A stretch of DNA of 64,000 nucleotides from Methylotenera sp. (GTDB lineage Bacteria; Pseudomonadota; Gammaproteobacteria; Burkholderiales; Methylophilaceae): positions 1-64,000 of the forward strand of contig JAUSAG010000040.1 in NCBI GenBank assembly GCA_030652995.1. Direction: 5' to 3'. The notes below the pieces were generated by a model. The model was given only the letters and a program-made list of their open reading frames with translations, made no database searches and was not told where the DNA came from. How positions within the stretch are numbered: the first letter of the stretch is position 1; each line of letters starts with the position of its first letter. This document shows, piece by piece, positions 23,420-35,044 of the stretch. The position numbers and the translations under genes are program-made.

Positions 23420-25534
23420 ATGCCACACACTCACTATCTAACCGCTTTAAATTGCTACCGAAATGGTCAGTTATCACAGGCTGAATCAGGCTTTCAACAA
23501 ACGATTGCCTTGCAAGCCAACCATGCTGATGCATATCACATGCTGGGCATTATTTGCTATCAAACCAATCGTGCGGCAGATGCGGTGCGCTACATTCAAC
23601 AAGCATTAGCCATTAGCCCGCGTAATGTAGATTATTTAAACAATTGCGGGCTGGCGTTACGCGCTAATAATGAGCTAGAAGCTGCCATCAAAAGCTTTCA
23701 ACAAGCGGTGTTGCTGCAACCTAAAGATTTAGATGTGCAACTTAACTTAGGCAACACGCTACTTGCAGTTGACCGTTTTGAAGAGGCCGCAGGCTACTAT
23801 CGCCGTGTACTGCGTGCCATGCCTAAAAAAGAGGATGTCCGTGAGGCGCTTTGTCATTGTTTAACATCGTTGGGTAATCAAGCGCATTCCCTTGGCAACT
23901 TCACACAGGCCGAGGCCAGCTTTAAAGAGGCATTACAGTTTAATCCGCAAGATGCCGCATTGCTTTACAACTTAGGTAATGCACAACGCGAGCTAGGTAG
24001 GCCAACTGAGGCGGCTAAACAATACTTAAATGCGATTCAAATTAACCCCATTGATGCAGATACTTACAATAATTTAGGTAACGTACAACGTGAATTAGGG
24101 CAATTGGATTTAGCGATTGAAAGCTACCAAAAAGCGTTACAACTGAACCCGCAACTGCATCACGCCAAAGTGCATCTTGTGCATCAAAAACAGCACATTT
24201 GCGATTGGCAAAGTTTAGATAACGATATTGCTGAAATTTGCCACTGGGTAACAACCCAACCCAGCGCACAGATTTCACCGTTTGCATTTTTAGCGATGCC
24301 CAGCACCACGGCAGAACAACAGAAAATATGCGCAAATAACTGGGTAGAAAATCGCTACGCTGGGCTGATGCAACATCGTCAACAACTTGGTTTTACGCAT
24401 AGCAAACAAACCACTCAGAAGAAATTAAAGCTGGGCTATTTATCTGCAGATTTCAGGCTGCACCCGCTCGCCTTTTTAATCAGCGAACTCATTGAGTTAC
24501 ATGATAGAACCCAATTTGAAATCATTGGGTTTTCTTATGGCGTGAATGACAAAACCAGTGCCAGAGCAAGGTTAGAACAAGCCTTTGACCAATTTTATGA
24601 TATTCGGCAACTTTCAGAGATTGAAGCCGCAAAAAAAATATATGCCTGCGATATTGATATATTGATAGATTTAACCGGCTTCACACAGACTAGCCGCAGT
24701 GGCATTGGCGCCCTGCGACCAGCGCCCATTAATGTGAGCTGGCTGGGCTTTCCTGGCACCATGGGTGCTTTTGATGACGAGCCGCTTTTCGATTACCTCT
24801 TAACCGATAGCTTTATTAGCCCGCCGGAATCAGCGCAACACTATGCTGAACAATTAGCGATTTTGCCGCACAGCTACCAACCCAATGACCGCAAGCGCCC
24901 CATCGCTAAAACGCCTACACGCAAAGATTGCAACTTACCTGAAGGCGCCTTTGTCTTTTGTTGTTTTAACCAAACTTTCAAAATAACCCCTGATGTATTT
25001 TCAGTTTGGATGCGCATACTAAACGCCGTTCCAAGTAGCGTACTTTGGCTACTTGATTGCAACATTTGGGCAAAGCAAAATTTAATGCGCGAAGCCGTCG
25101 CCCTTGGCGTTGCATCTGAGCGCCTCATTTTTGCACCACGTGTTGCCATTGCCGAGCATCTCGCACGCCATGCGCATGCTGACTTATTTTTGGACACACT
25201 ACCCTACAATGCACACACTACCTGTAGCGATGCTTTGTGGATGGGCGTTCCAGTGCTGACCTGTGTGGGTGAATCTTTTGCCGCACGCGTGGCAGGTAGC
25301 TTAATAAGCGCCGCAGGCTTACCCGAGTTAATGACTTACACCTTGCAAGCTTATGAAAAAAAAGCGCTTCAGCTTGCGAACAATCCCGCCATGATTACTG
25401 CCATAAAACAAAAATTACTGGCTGAGAAAATGACCTCTGCATTATTTGATACCAATAACTTTACGCAGTCACTAGAAGCGGTTTATCAAGCCCTTTGGCA
25501 GCAGTCACTCAACCAACACATGATGCAACCATAG
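23420..25534 (+). CDS. TPR protein with O-GlcNAc-transferase-like (GT41) domain
   Basis: A 704-residue protein. Residues 1 to about 250 are tetratricopeptide repeats (AYHMLGIICYQTNRAADAVRYIQQAL, TYNNLGNVQRELGQLDLAIESYQKAL). Residues about 330-690 match the catalytic half of O-GlcNAc transferases (KLGYLSADFRLHPLAFLI, VSWLGFPGTMG, VFCCFNQTFKITPDVF, DTLPYNAHTTCSDALWMGVPVLT). Bacterial members glycosylate proteins or sugars; the substrate is unknown. It has no signal peptide and stands alone between the kinase and leuS. Confidence 0.85.
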   Translation: MPHTHYLTALNCYRNGQLSQAESGFQQTIALQANHADAYHMLGIICYQTNRAADAVRYIQQALAISPRNVDYLNNCGLALRANNELEAAIKSFQQAVLLQPKDLDVQLNLGNTLLAVDRFEEAAGYYRRVLRAMPKKEDVREALCHCLTSLGNQAHSLGNFTQAEASFKEALQFNPQDAALLYNLGNAQRELGRPTEAAKQYLNAIQINPIDADTYNNLGNVQRELGQLDLAIESYQKALQLNPQLHHAKVHLVHQKQHICDWQSLDNDIAEICHWVTTQPSAQISPFAFLAMPSTTAEQQKICANNWVENRYAGLMQHRQQLGFTHSKQTTQKKLKLGYLSADFRLHPLAFLISELIELHDRTQFEIIGFSYGVNDKTSARARLEQAFDQFYDIRQLSEIEAAKKIYACDIDILIDLTGFTQTSRSGIGALRPAPINVSWLGFPGTMGAFDDEPLFDYLLTDSFISPPESAQHYAEQLAILPHSYQPNDRKRPIAKTPTRKDCNLPEGAFVFCCFNQTFKITPDVFSVWMRILNAVPSSVLWLLDCNIWAKQNLMREAVALGVASERLIFAPRVAIAEHLARHAHADLFLDTLPYNAHTTCSDALWMGVPVLTCVGESFAARVAGSLISAAGLPELMTYTLQAYEKKALQLANNPAMITAIKQKLLAEKMTSALFDTNNFTQSLEAVYQALWQQSLNQHMMQP

Positions 25535-25632
25535 CTACTACTCACGGCTCTTCCTGCACTTTTGATTTAAAATAAAAAACCAAGGTTTATCCCCTATCAC
25601 GCAACACCACAACAAACCGCTCCGCTTCACGG

Positions 25633-25638
25633 TATAAT
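25633..25638 (+). promoter_or_regulatory. -10 element upstream of leuS
   Basis: A consensus TATAAT lies 38 bases before the leuS ATG. No good -35 element was seen at 17 bases. Confidence 0.5.
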
Positions 25639-25672
25639 TTAGCTATTCAGTTAAATTCTAAGAAATAGTTAA

Positions 25673-28174
<2,502 letters not shown>

Positions 28175-28178
28175 GTCT

Positions 28179-28697
28179 ATGAAAGAAACCACCATGCACA
28201 AAACCATCATGCGCCGTATCAGTTTATTTGTATTGTTCACACTGGTTCTTTCTGCCTGCGGGGGGTTTCAACTGCGTGGCATGACTGAGCTCTCATTCAA
28301 AACCTTGTATATTCAAGGGGCCCCACTCAGTATCTCGCGCGATCTGAAACAGTCACTCAAAACCAATGGCGTGCAAGTTGCAGAAAATGTCGAGAGTGCA
28401 GAGCTGTTATTGGAGTTGGTGAACGAGACCTATGAAAAACGCATTTTGTCATTAAGTGGCGGTGGTTTGGTACGCGAGTTTGAGCTGAATTATCGGGTGA
28501 ACTTTAGAACACGCGAGCCAGCCAATCCGATATGGAGCAAAGTACAAACCGTGCAGGCACGTCGTGATTTTTCATATAACGACAATGCATTACTCGGGAA
28601 AGCTGATGAGGAATCAAGGCTAAACGCAGATATGCGCCAGGACGCTGTGCGCGAAGTTTTACGCCGTTTAACCGCGATTAAGCCATCAGCCAAATAA
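28179..28697 (+). CDS. lptE: LPS-assembly lipoprotein LptE
   Basis: A 172-residue lipoprotein (lipobox LSAC) with the LptE pattern GFQLRGMTELSFKTLYIQG. LptE plugs and supports LptD in LPS transport to the outer membrane. It starts five bases after the leuS stop. ATG 28179 is chosen; ATG 28194 is also possible. The gene order leuS-lptE-holA supports the call. Confidence 0.9.
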   Translation: MKETTMHKTIMRRISLFVLFTLVLSACGGFQLRGMTELSFKTLYIQGAPLSISRDLKQSLKTNGVQVAENVESAELLLELVNETYEKRILSLSGGGLVREFELNYRVNFRTREPANPIWSKVQTVQARRDFSYNDNALLGKADEESRLNADMRQDAVREVLRRLTAIKPSAK

Positions 28698-28703
28698 TTC
28701 ACC

Positions 28704-29717
28704 ATGCGCTTAGCTCAAGCTCAACTCGAAACGCACCTCAAGCAAGGTTTGCAACCGCTTTACGTATTAGTAGGTGATGAACCGCTCGCGCAACGCGAAT
28801 GTTTAGATGCGATTCGTGCGGCCGCGCGCACTCAAGGTTTTGATGAGCGTAACAGTTTAACCGTAGAGCGCAATTTTAACTGGCAGCAAATTCAGAGCTT
28901 CGGCCAGTCTATTTCGCTTTTTTCAAGCCGTCGTTTATTAGAAATTAACATTCCCAATGGCAAGCCAGGCATCGAAGGCAGTAAAGCACTGCAAGCGTTA
29001 GCGGCAAAAGCAATGCCAGATACCACGGTTGTGATTATCTTGCCAACCTTAGAGCGAGACGCTAAAAACAGCACATGGTTTGCAGCCTTAGACACCAAAT
29101 CGCAGACAATCCCCCTTAACGAAATTGATGCAGCCAACTTACCCAAATGGATTGCCAACCGGCTCGCCCAGCAAGGCCAGCATACAAGCGTGCAAACACT
29201 AGCGTTTTTAGCACATCAGGTAGAGGGCAACCTGCTGGCAGCCAATCAAGAAGTTCAGAAATTAGGGTTACTCTATCCGCAAGGTGAACTAAGCGACACC
29301 ACCGTGCGCGAGGCCGTGCTTAATGTATCGCGCTACGATGCGTTTCAGTTAGGTGAAGCCGTACTCGCGGGCGATGCCGAGCGCACCGTGCGTATTTTGC
29401 AAGGCTTGCAAGATGAAGGCGAAAATGCAGTAGCAGTAATGAACCCGCTGCTGTGGGTATTACGACCTTTACTACGTATTAAGCAAGCAGAAATGCGCGG
29501 TGAAAACCTGACTAGCGCCATGACCAGTGCGCGTATTTATGGTGACAAACAGGCTTTAGTTAAACGTGCCTTGGCACGCCTTAGTCTGCGCCAATTAGAA
29601 GCCACGCTGCAAAAATTGGCAGATATTGATAAAACTGCCAAAGGCGTCATGTTGGGCGATGCTTGGCTGGAGATTTCACGGCTTTGTTTCGGCTTAGCTA
29701 AAGTACGCGGGCGGTAA
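28704..29717 (+). CDS. holA: DNA polymerase III delta subunit
   Basis: A 337-residue clamp-loader subunit with the HolA N-terminus (LETHLKQGLQPLYVLVGDEPLAQRECLDAIR) and the C-terminal alpha-helical collar region. It opens the beta clamp during loading. It lies six bases after lptE, in the same transcript. Confidence 0.93.
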   Translation: MRLAQAQLETHLKQGLQPLYVLVGDEPLAQRECLDAIRAAARTQGFDERNSLTVERNFNWQQIQSFGQSISLFSSRRLLEINIPNGKPGIEGSKALQALAAKAMPDTTVVIILPTLERDAKNSTWFAALDTKSQTIPLNEIDAANLPKWIANRLAQQGQHTSVQTLAFLAHQVEGNLLAANQEVQKLGLLYPQGELSDTTVREAVLNVSRYDAFQLGEAVLAGDAERTVRILQGLQDEGENAVAVMNPLLWVLRPLLRIKQAEMRGENLTSAMTSARIYGDKQALVKRALARLSLRQLEATLQKLADIDKTAKGVMLGDAWLEISRLCFGLAKVRGR

Positions 29718-29730
29718 GCTTATAATCTCT

Positions 29731-29884
29731 TCTCCCTTTTAGAGAGAAGGCTAGCAGCCTGTCTGACTTAAAGTAAATCGGCTGCAAATTCGCTTCGATT
29801 CTTCAAGTAAGACAGGTTGCTAGGATGAGGGTAAAATTTAAGACTAGTCGTAATGTTTCACCCATCACCTTAAAAAGGGAGAGT
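29731..29884. repeat. imperfect inverted repeat, MITE/REP-like, between holA and proA
   Basis: The inner arms 29751-29769 (CTAGCAGCCTGTCTGACTT) and 29805-29823 (AAGTAAGACAGGTTGCTAG) pair with two mismatches in 19. The outer parts TCTCCCTTTT and AAAAAGGGAGA are also inverted. This suggests a small palindromic element of about 150 bases. No gene lies in the 209-base gap. Confidence 0.55.
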
Positions 29885-29915
29885 GCTTAAGCAAGCATCA
29901 CTCTCACGAAAAAAG

Positions 29916-29921
29916 TATAAT
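29916..29921 (+). promoter_or_regulatory. -10 element abutting the proA start
   Basis: A consensus TATAAT ends five bases before the proA ATG. If used, the transcript would start at or within the first codon (see findings). Confidence 0.4.
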
Positions 29922-29926
29922 GCGCT

Positions 29927-31183
29927 ATGGACATTAAAAATTACATGCAACAAATGGGTATTGAGGCACGCAAAGCCTCTCGCTTGATGGCGAGCGCTGA
30001 AACTAACCAAAAAAATATCGCGCTACATGCGATTGCTGCGGCAATCTTGCGTGAAAAAGCCGCGCTACTTACTGCAAACAAGCTGGATTTAGACGCTGCA
30101 CGCGCTAACGGTCTAGATGCGGCGATGTTAGACCGGCTCACCTTGACTGAAAAGTCGATTAACGGCATGGCAGAAGGTCTGACACAAATTGCCAGCCTTG
30201 CTGACCCAATTGGTGAGATGAGCAATTTCAAATATCGCCCAAGCGGCATTCAAATCGGGCAAATGCGCGTGCCGTTAGGTGTCATTGGTATCATTTATGA
30301 AGCGCGCCCAAACGTAACAGTTGACGCTGCCGGCTTGTGCATCAAGTCTGGCAACGCTGCGATTTTGCGCGGTGGAAGTGAAGCGATACATTGCAATCAG
30401 GCACTGGCAAAACTGGTACATGAAGGCTTACAAAAAGCAGGCTTACCAACTACAGCCGTTCAAGTGGTAGAAACCACAGACCGCGCCGCGGTAGGTGAAC
30501 TGATTACCATGAAACAATACGTAGATGTGATTGTGCCACGCGGCGGTAAGGGGCTGATTGAGCGTATTTCTAACGACGCACGCATTCCTGTCATTAAGCA
30601 TCTGGATGGCAATTGCCATGTCTATGTAGATAATGATGCAGATTTTGATAAAGCATTACGTATTGTAGAAAACAGCAAAACGCAGCGGCTCGGCACTTGC
30701 AACACGGCGGAATCGCTACTGGTTGCGCGCTCCGTTGTTGCTACCATGCTACCTAAACTTGCCGACATGCTCACCACACACGGCATTGAAATTCGTGGCT
30801 GTGCGGAAACTTGTCTCTTGGTGAAACAAGCAAAACCAGCGACTGAAGAAGATTATTACACTGAGTATTTAGCGGCGATAATTTCCTGCAAAGTAGTCAG
30901 TGGTTTAGATGAAGCAATTGCACACATCAACCAACACTCATCGCAACATACCGAGGCAATTGTGACGGAAAACTACACTAAGGCGCGCAGATTCTTGCGT
31001 GAAGTAGATTCCAGCAGCGTGATGGTGAATGCATCCACACGTTTTGCCGATGGCTTTGAATATGGCTTGGGTGCTGAAATCGGCATTTCGACTGACAAAC
31101 TGCACGCGCGCGGCCCAGTCGGTTTAGAAGGCTTAACCTCGCTTAAATATGTGGTATTGGGCGATGGGCACGTGCGTGCTTAA
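29927..31183 (+). CDS. proA: gamma-glutamyl phosphate reductase (proline synthesis)
   Basis: A 418-residue NADPH-dependent enzyme of proline synthesis. It contains [30 protein letters not shown] and the catalytic Cys region [13 protein letters not shown]. Length is as expected. It is followed closely by nadD. The first ATG lacks a Shine-Dalgarno sequence; ATG 29945, six codons in, is an alternative. Confidence 0.96.
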   Translation: MDIKNYMQQMGIEARKASRLMASAETNQKNIALHAIAAAILREKAALLTANKLDLDAARANGLDAAMLDRLTLTEKSINGMAEGLTQIASLADPIGEMSNFKYRPSGIQIGQMRVPLGVIGIIYEARPNVTVDAAGLCIKSGNAAILRGGSEAIHCNQALAKLVHEGLQKAGLPTTAVQVVETTDRAAVGELITMKQYVDVIVPRGGKGLIERISNDARIPVIKHLDGNCHVYVDNDADFDKALRIVENSKTQRLGTCNTAESLLVARSVVATMLPKLADMLTTHGIEIRGCAETCLLVKQAKPATEEDYYTEYLAAIISCKVVSGLDEAIAHINQHSSQHTEAIVTENYTKARRFLREVDSSSVMVNASTRFADGFEYGLGAEIGISTDKLHARGPVGLEGLTSLKYVVLGDGHVRA

Positions 31184-31199
31184 CTAATCGGACGCAAGT

Positions 31200-31868
31200 T
31201 TGAAAGTTATCGGAAATCCCACCATTCAAACACCTGCAATCGGCATTTTTGGCGGCACGTTTAACCCGATTCATTTCGGGCATTTACGCATGGCGCAAGA
31301 GCTTGCCGATGCCTTAAATTTTGATGAAGTCCGTTTTATTCCAGCAGCCAATCCGCCGCACAAAAACTCCCTATCAATCAGCGCAGAACATCGTGCAGCG
31401 ATGGTGCACTTAAGTATTCAAAATAACACTAACTTTAGCTTTGATGACCGTGAATTGCACAGAGCCGGTGCGTCTTACACCATAGACACATTACTAAGCC
31501 TGCGTGAAGAACTTGGCATGAAAGCTAGCATTACGCTATTGATGGGTAGTGACGCTTTCACTAAGTTTGATACATGGCACCGCTGGCAAGAAATCATCCA
31601 GCTTTGCCATATTGCACTGGTACAAAGACCTCAAACTGAAGCGAATAAGCTGCCAAATATTTTAGAAACCTTTTTGCATAACCACTACACCGAACATAGT
31701 GATGATTTGCATACCACGCCAGCAGGGTTTGTCACCATGCGCCAAGTCACGGCACTGGATATTTCATCTACGGCGATTCGTGAGGCATTTAAGCACGGCC
31801 ATTCTGCGCGCTACCTAATGCCAGATAGTGTGATTGAATACATTCACGCACATAAACTCTACAAGTAG
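31200..31868 (+). CDS. nadD: nicotinate-nucleotide adenylyltransferase
   Basis: A 222-residue enzyme of NAD synthesis with the nucleotidyltransferase motif GIFGGTFNPIHFGHLRMA and a C-terminal ISSTAIREAF (usual ISSTxIR). It appears to start at TTG 31200; no better start precedes the conserved motif. It follows proA by 16 bases, a usual betaproteobacterial order. Confidence 0.93.
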   Translation: MKVIGNPTIQTPAIGIFGGTFNPIHFGHLRMAQELADALNFDEVRFIPAANPPHKNSLSISAEHRAAMVHLSIQNNTNFSFDDRELHRAGASYTIDTLLSLREELGMKASITLLMGSDAFTKFDTWHRWQEIIQLCHIALVQRPQTEANKLPNILETFLHNHYTEHSDDLHTTPAGFVTMRQVTALDISSTAIREAFKHGHSARYLMPDSVIEYIHAHKLYK

Positions 31869-31972
31869 CAAATATTTAGTCAGCGTTTTACATCAAAAAC
31901 TATTAGCGCACCCACACTTTTGCGCTATGCTTTTACTTCGTTTTTCAACATCGAACAGTCGAGTGCATCATC

Positions 31973-33553
31973 ATGCAACATAAACTATGCCTAAACATAG
32001 GTAAAAAATTATCAGTCATTTTGTTAGTCGCCCTTACGCTGTTACCCAGCGCATGTGGTACCAATCCTGTGACTAAAAAACGTGAATTTCAGCTGGTTTC
32101 CGAGGCTCAGGAAATATCAATTGGCCAGAAAAATTACTCGCCGACGCGCCAGTCTCAAGGCGGCGATTACATACTCGACCCTGAGCTTACGGCTTATGTT
32201 AAAAGTGTGGGTGACAAGCTAGCAGCAGTGTCAGACCGTAAGCTTCCGTATGAGTTTGCGGTGATCAATGACTCTGTACCCAACGCCTGGGCAATGCCGG
32301 GCGGAAAAATCGCCTTTAACCGTGGCCTGCTTTATGAACTCAATAGTGAGGCTGAATTAGCCGCTGTCATGGGGCATGAAATGGTGCATGCTGCCGCTCG
32401 CCATGGCGCGCAAGGCATGGAGCGCGGTATATTTTTACAAGGGGCGATGATTGCCGTTGGCATTGGCGCACAAAATACCGACTATGCCAATTTAATTGTC
32501 GGTGGTGCGCAAGTGGGGGCGCAACTGGTGAATAGTAAATACGGCCGTGATGCTGAGAGTGAGTCTGATTTATACGGCATGCAATACATGAAAAAAGCGG
32601 GTTACGACCCAGCAGCAGCAGTAACATTACAAGAAACCTTTGTGAAATTAAGTGCCGATCGTAAAAGTAACTTCATTGAGGGTTTATTTGCTAGCCACCC
32701 GCCTTCTCAAGCGCGTGTTGATGCAAACAAAGTGACACTCGCCCAAGTGGGTGCCGGTGGCGACTGGGGTAAAGAAGTCTATGCGCAGAAAACCGCCAAA
32801 CTTAGATCGACGCAAGCTGCGTACAAAGCCTATGATGAAGGCGTAAAAGCCTTGGCAGCAAAAGACACCGTTAAGGCAACCGCCTTAGCCAAACAAGCTA
32901 TCGCCGGTGAACCGCGTGAGGCGCGCTTTCAAGAGCTGCTAGGCGATATCGCTTTAACGCAAAAAAAACCACAGGAGGCATTAGCGTTTTACGATAAAGC
33001 CATCAAACTGCAGTCAGACTATTTTAAACCTCATATCCAAAGCGGCATTGCGCTTTTTAACATGGGTAAAAAAACTGAAGCCGAGCCCTACCTAAAACGC
33101 GCCAATGAACTGCTCCCAACCGCACCTGGACATGCGTTACTTGGTCAACTGGCTGAAGATCGTGGTCAAACCGATGTGGCACTACAACATTACCAAGTTG
33201 CAGCCAGCTCAAATTCAGATATCGGTAAAGATGCAATAGCACGTGCTGTACGTATTGATTTGCCGCGCAACCCAGCCAAATATATTCAAGCGGCGCCACA
33301 AGCGGACAGTGCAGGAAACTTATACGCAGTGGTGCAAAATAATACTAGCGTCCCCATAGATCGCGTACAAGTGCATGTGGTGAAATATGACGCCAAAACT
33401 GGTCGTGCCATTGGTCAAAGTCAGGCGCTGATGATAAAAGGCAGTATAGCGTCAGGCAAACGCAATCAAGTAGCCGTCGGTGTGCAGATTAAAACGCCGA
33501 ATGACGTCAATCTTTACAAAGTTGTAATTGATGCAGCTGAACTGGCGCAATAA
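31973..33553 (+). CDS. M48-family metallopeptidase lipoprotein with TPR repeats
   Basis: A 526-residue lipoprotein (lipobox in LLPSAC, Cys28). The zinc-peptidase motif HEMVH is at 135-139, with a downstream acidic ligand in AESESDLYG. Residues about 280-420 are TPR-like, and the C-terminal 100 residues form an extra beta domain. It resembles BepA/LoiP-type envelope quality-control proteases but is longer. It is transcribed alone. Confidence 0.88.
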   Translation: MQHKLCLNIGKKLSVILLVALTLLPSACGTNPVTKKREFQLVSEAQEISIGQKNYSPTRQSQGGDYILDPELTAYVKSVGDKLAAVSDRKLPYEFAVINDSVPNAWAMPGGKIAFNRGLLYELNSEAELAAVMGHEMVHAAARHGAQGMERGIFLQGAMIAVGIGAQNTDYANLIVGGAQVGAQLVNSKYGRDAESESDLYGMQYMKKAGYDPAAAVTLQETFVKLSADRKSNFIEGLFASHPPSQARVDANKVTLAQVGAGGDWGKEVYAQKTAKLRSTQAAYKAYDEGVKALAAKDTVKATALAKQAIAGEPREARFQELLGDIALTQKKPQEALAFYDKAIKLQSDYFKPHIQSGIALFNMGKKTEAEPYLKRANELLPTAPGHALLGQLAEDRGQTDVALQHYQVAASSNSDIGKDAIARAVRIDLPRNPAKYIQAAPQADSAGNLYAVVQNNTSVPIDRVQVHVVKYDAKTGRAIGQSQALMIKGSIASGKRNQVAVGVQIKTPNDVNLYKVVIDAAELAQ

Positions 33554-33681
33554 CCCCACTACAGCCTAATCCCCCCAAATACCGACATTATTTAAATGAT
33601 TAGCCATAACCCAGATTTTCAGTAGCAGACTAGTGTGAAAGATAAAGGCCGTTTAAATTTTCATGCAAGTGGGCACTATAC

Positions 33682-33709
33682 AAAAAAACACGCCTTAAGC
33701 GTGTTTTTT
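33682..33709. terminator. bidirectional intrinsic terminator
   Basis: ACACGC (33688-33693) pairs with GCGTGT (33699-33704), flanked by seven As and six Ts, so it can stop transcription from both sides. It lies between the converging M48 and small-lipoprotein genes. Confidence 0.8.
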
Positions 33710-33746
33710 ATTCAAACCAGCCACATAAGTAGCTTAGCTACATTAA

Positions 33747-34016
33747 TTACTCAGCAGCGGCTTCAACTTCAACTGGCGCTGCAGCAGCTTCAGCTTGCGC
33801 AGCTAACGTTGCCGGATCAATAGTGATGCCAGGTACGCGCTCTTCTGCAGTTGGCTCATAGCCACCTGCAACCGGCGCGGCTTCAACTGGTGCGGTTTCA
33901 ACTGGTGTAGCAACAGGTGCTTCTTCTACAGGTGTAGCAACTTCTTTTTCACCGCAACCAACCATCAACAAACTTGCAACCCCTAACACTAATAAAGAAC
34001 GTAATAAAGATGACAT
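33747..34016 (-). CDS. small Ala/Pro/Val/Glu-rich lipoprotein
   Basis: An 89-residue lipoprotein (lipobox MVGC). The mature part is low-complexity, with repeats of the type EEAPVATPVETAPVEAAPVA and an Ala/Glu tail. No enzyme domain is visible. A strong Fur-box-like sequence lies 26 bases upstream, so it may be iron-regulated. The function is unknown; a periplasm-spanning or wall-linking role is possible. Confidence 0.7.
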   Translation of the reverse strand: MSSLLRSLLVLGVASLLMVGCGEKEVATPVEEAPVATPVETAPVEAAPVAGGYEPTAEERVPGITIDPATLAAQAEAAAAPVEVEAAAE

Positions 34017-34041
34017 TGTATTTCCCTTTTCATTAATTAAA

Positions 34042-34060
34042 AAAAATGATAACCATTATT
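34042..34060. promoter_or_regulatory. Fur-box-like sequence
   Basis: AAAAATGATAACCATTATT agrees with the Fur consensus GATAATGATWATCATTATC at 15 of 19 positions. It lies 26 bases before the start of the small lipoprotein. The rest of the gap 34017-34258 shows no gene. Confidence 0.55.
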
Positions 34061-34258
34061 TTACATTCAATGGCTTATGCAAAAAATTATTATGATATTC
34101 TAACTTAACTTTAATTATCCGCAACCATATTCCGTCCATTTGCAAAACTTAACCGCCAATTTTGTCAACAAAACAATTCCAATAATGGCAGATAGTTAAC
34201 CAGATTCTCTAAAAGCCAGCCCTAAACCAGCAAAAAAAAATGTACGTGCTACGCGTTT

Positions 34259-34678
34259 TTACTCACCAATCAGGTGAAAGATAACCCTGCGCTTACTATT
34301 TACATGGCGATGCTCATACAAAAATACACCCTGCCATTGCCCCAATGTAGCGTTTCCGTTTATAAGTGGTATTGATAAATGCGTTTGGGTCAGTGCTGTG
34401 CGCACATGTGCAGGCATATCATCAGGGCCTTCAACCGTGTGAATAAATAGCGGGTCGCCATCTGGGATTAAACGATTAAAAAATGACTCTAAATCTACCA
34501 GAACATCATGATCATAATTCTCGTTTATTAGTAAACTGGCTGAAGTATGCTGAATATACAAGGTGATTAGCCCTGTTCGCAATCCGCTACTATTAACCCA
34601 AGCAATAAGCTCAGGTGTAATGTCATAAAGTTTTCGACCATGCGTACTCACGCTTATTTGATGTGTTTTTTGTTGCAT
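34259..34678 (-). CDS. YjbQ (UPF0047) family protein
   Basis: A 139-residue protein of the YjbQ family, whose members have been reported to have thiamine-phosphate synthase side activity. Typical signatures are GLITLYIQHTSASLLINENYD, EGPDDMPAHVRTAL and LGQWQGVFLYEHR. It forms a single-gene unit. Confidence 0.88.
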   Translation of the reverse strand: MQQKTHQISVSTHGRKLYDITPELIAWVNSSGLRTGLITLYIQHTSASLLINENYDHDVLVDLESFFNRLIPDGDPLFIHTVEGPDDMPAHVRTALTQTHLSIPLINGNATLGQWQGVFLYEHRHVNSKRRVIFHLIGE

Positions 34679-35044
34679 TTATTTTCCAAAACTGCCGATA
34701 TTACCTTTATAACATAGGGTATCAGTATTCTGTGACTGATTATGGATTTTGTCACTACTACGCAAAAATAACCTCTATGATTAATTTGAAAAACTTCTCA
34801 GAGAGTAGGCTGCCATAGTCACATCCTACCAATACATGTAACCAAAAGTGAAACCAAAATGTTGTAGACGTGGGGCAAATCGGCCGCTTAGTGTTGGCAG
34901 TTTCAATCACCGAAATTAAGTTTTAACATGATTTCAGTAGAATTCGCTAATAAGTTATACCTCAGCAATCATATTGGAGCATAATTAACCTCAATTTCAG
35001 TTCTTTATAGTTGCAGTGCATATTGCTGTAATGGGAGATATAAC
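34679..35044. other. intergenic region without a recognised gene
   Basis: This 366-base gap separates two divergent genes. No open frame, hairpin terminator or known operator was seen. A Shine-Dalgarno GGGAG lies near its right end, before the GTG start at 35045. Confidence 0.5.

Noticed and set aside
33635-33823. 62-codon plus-strand open frame
   Set aside because: It runs through the bidirectional terminator and into the small lipoprotein gene on the other strand; no homology-like sequence.
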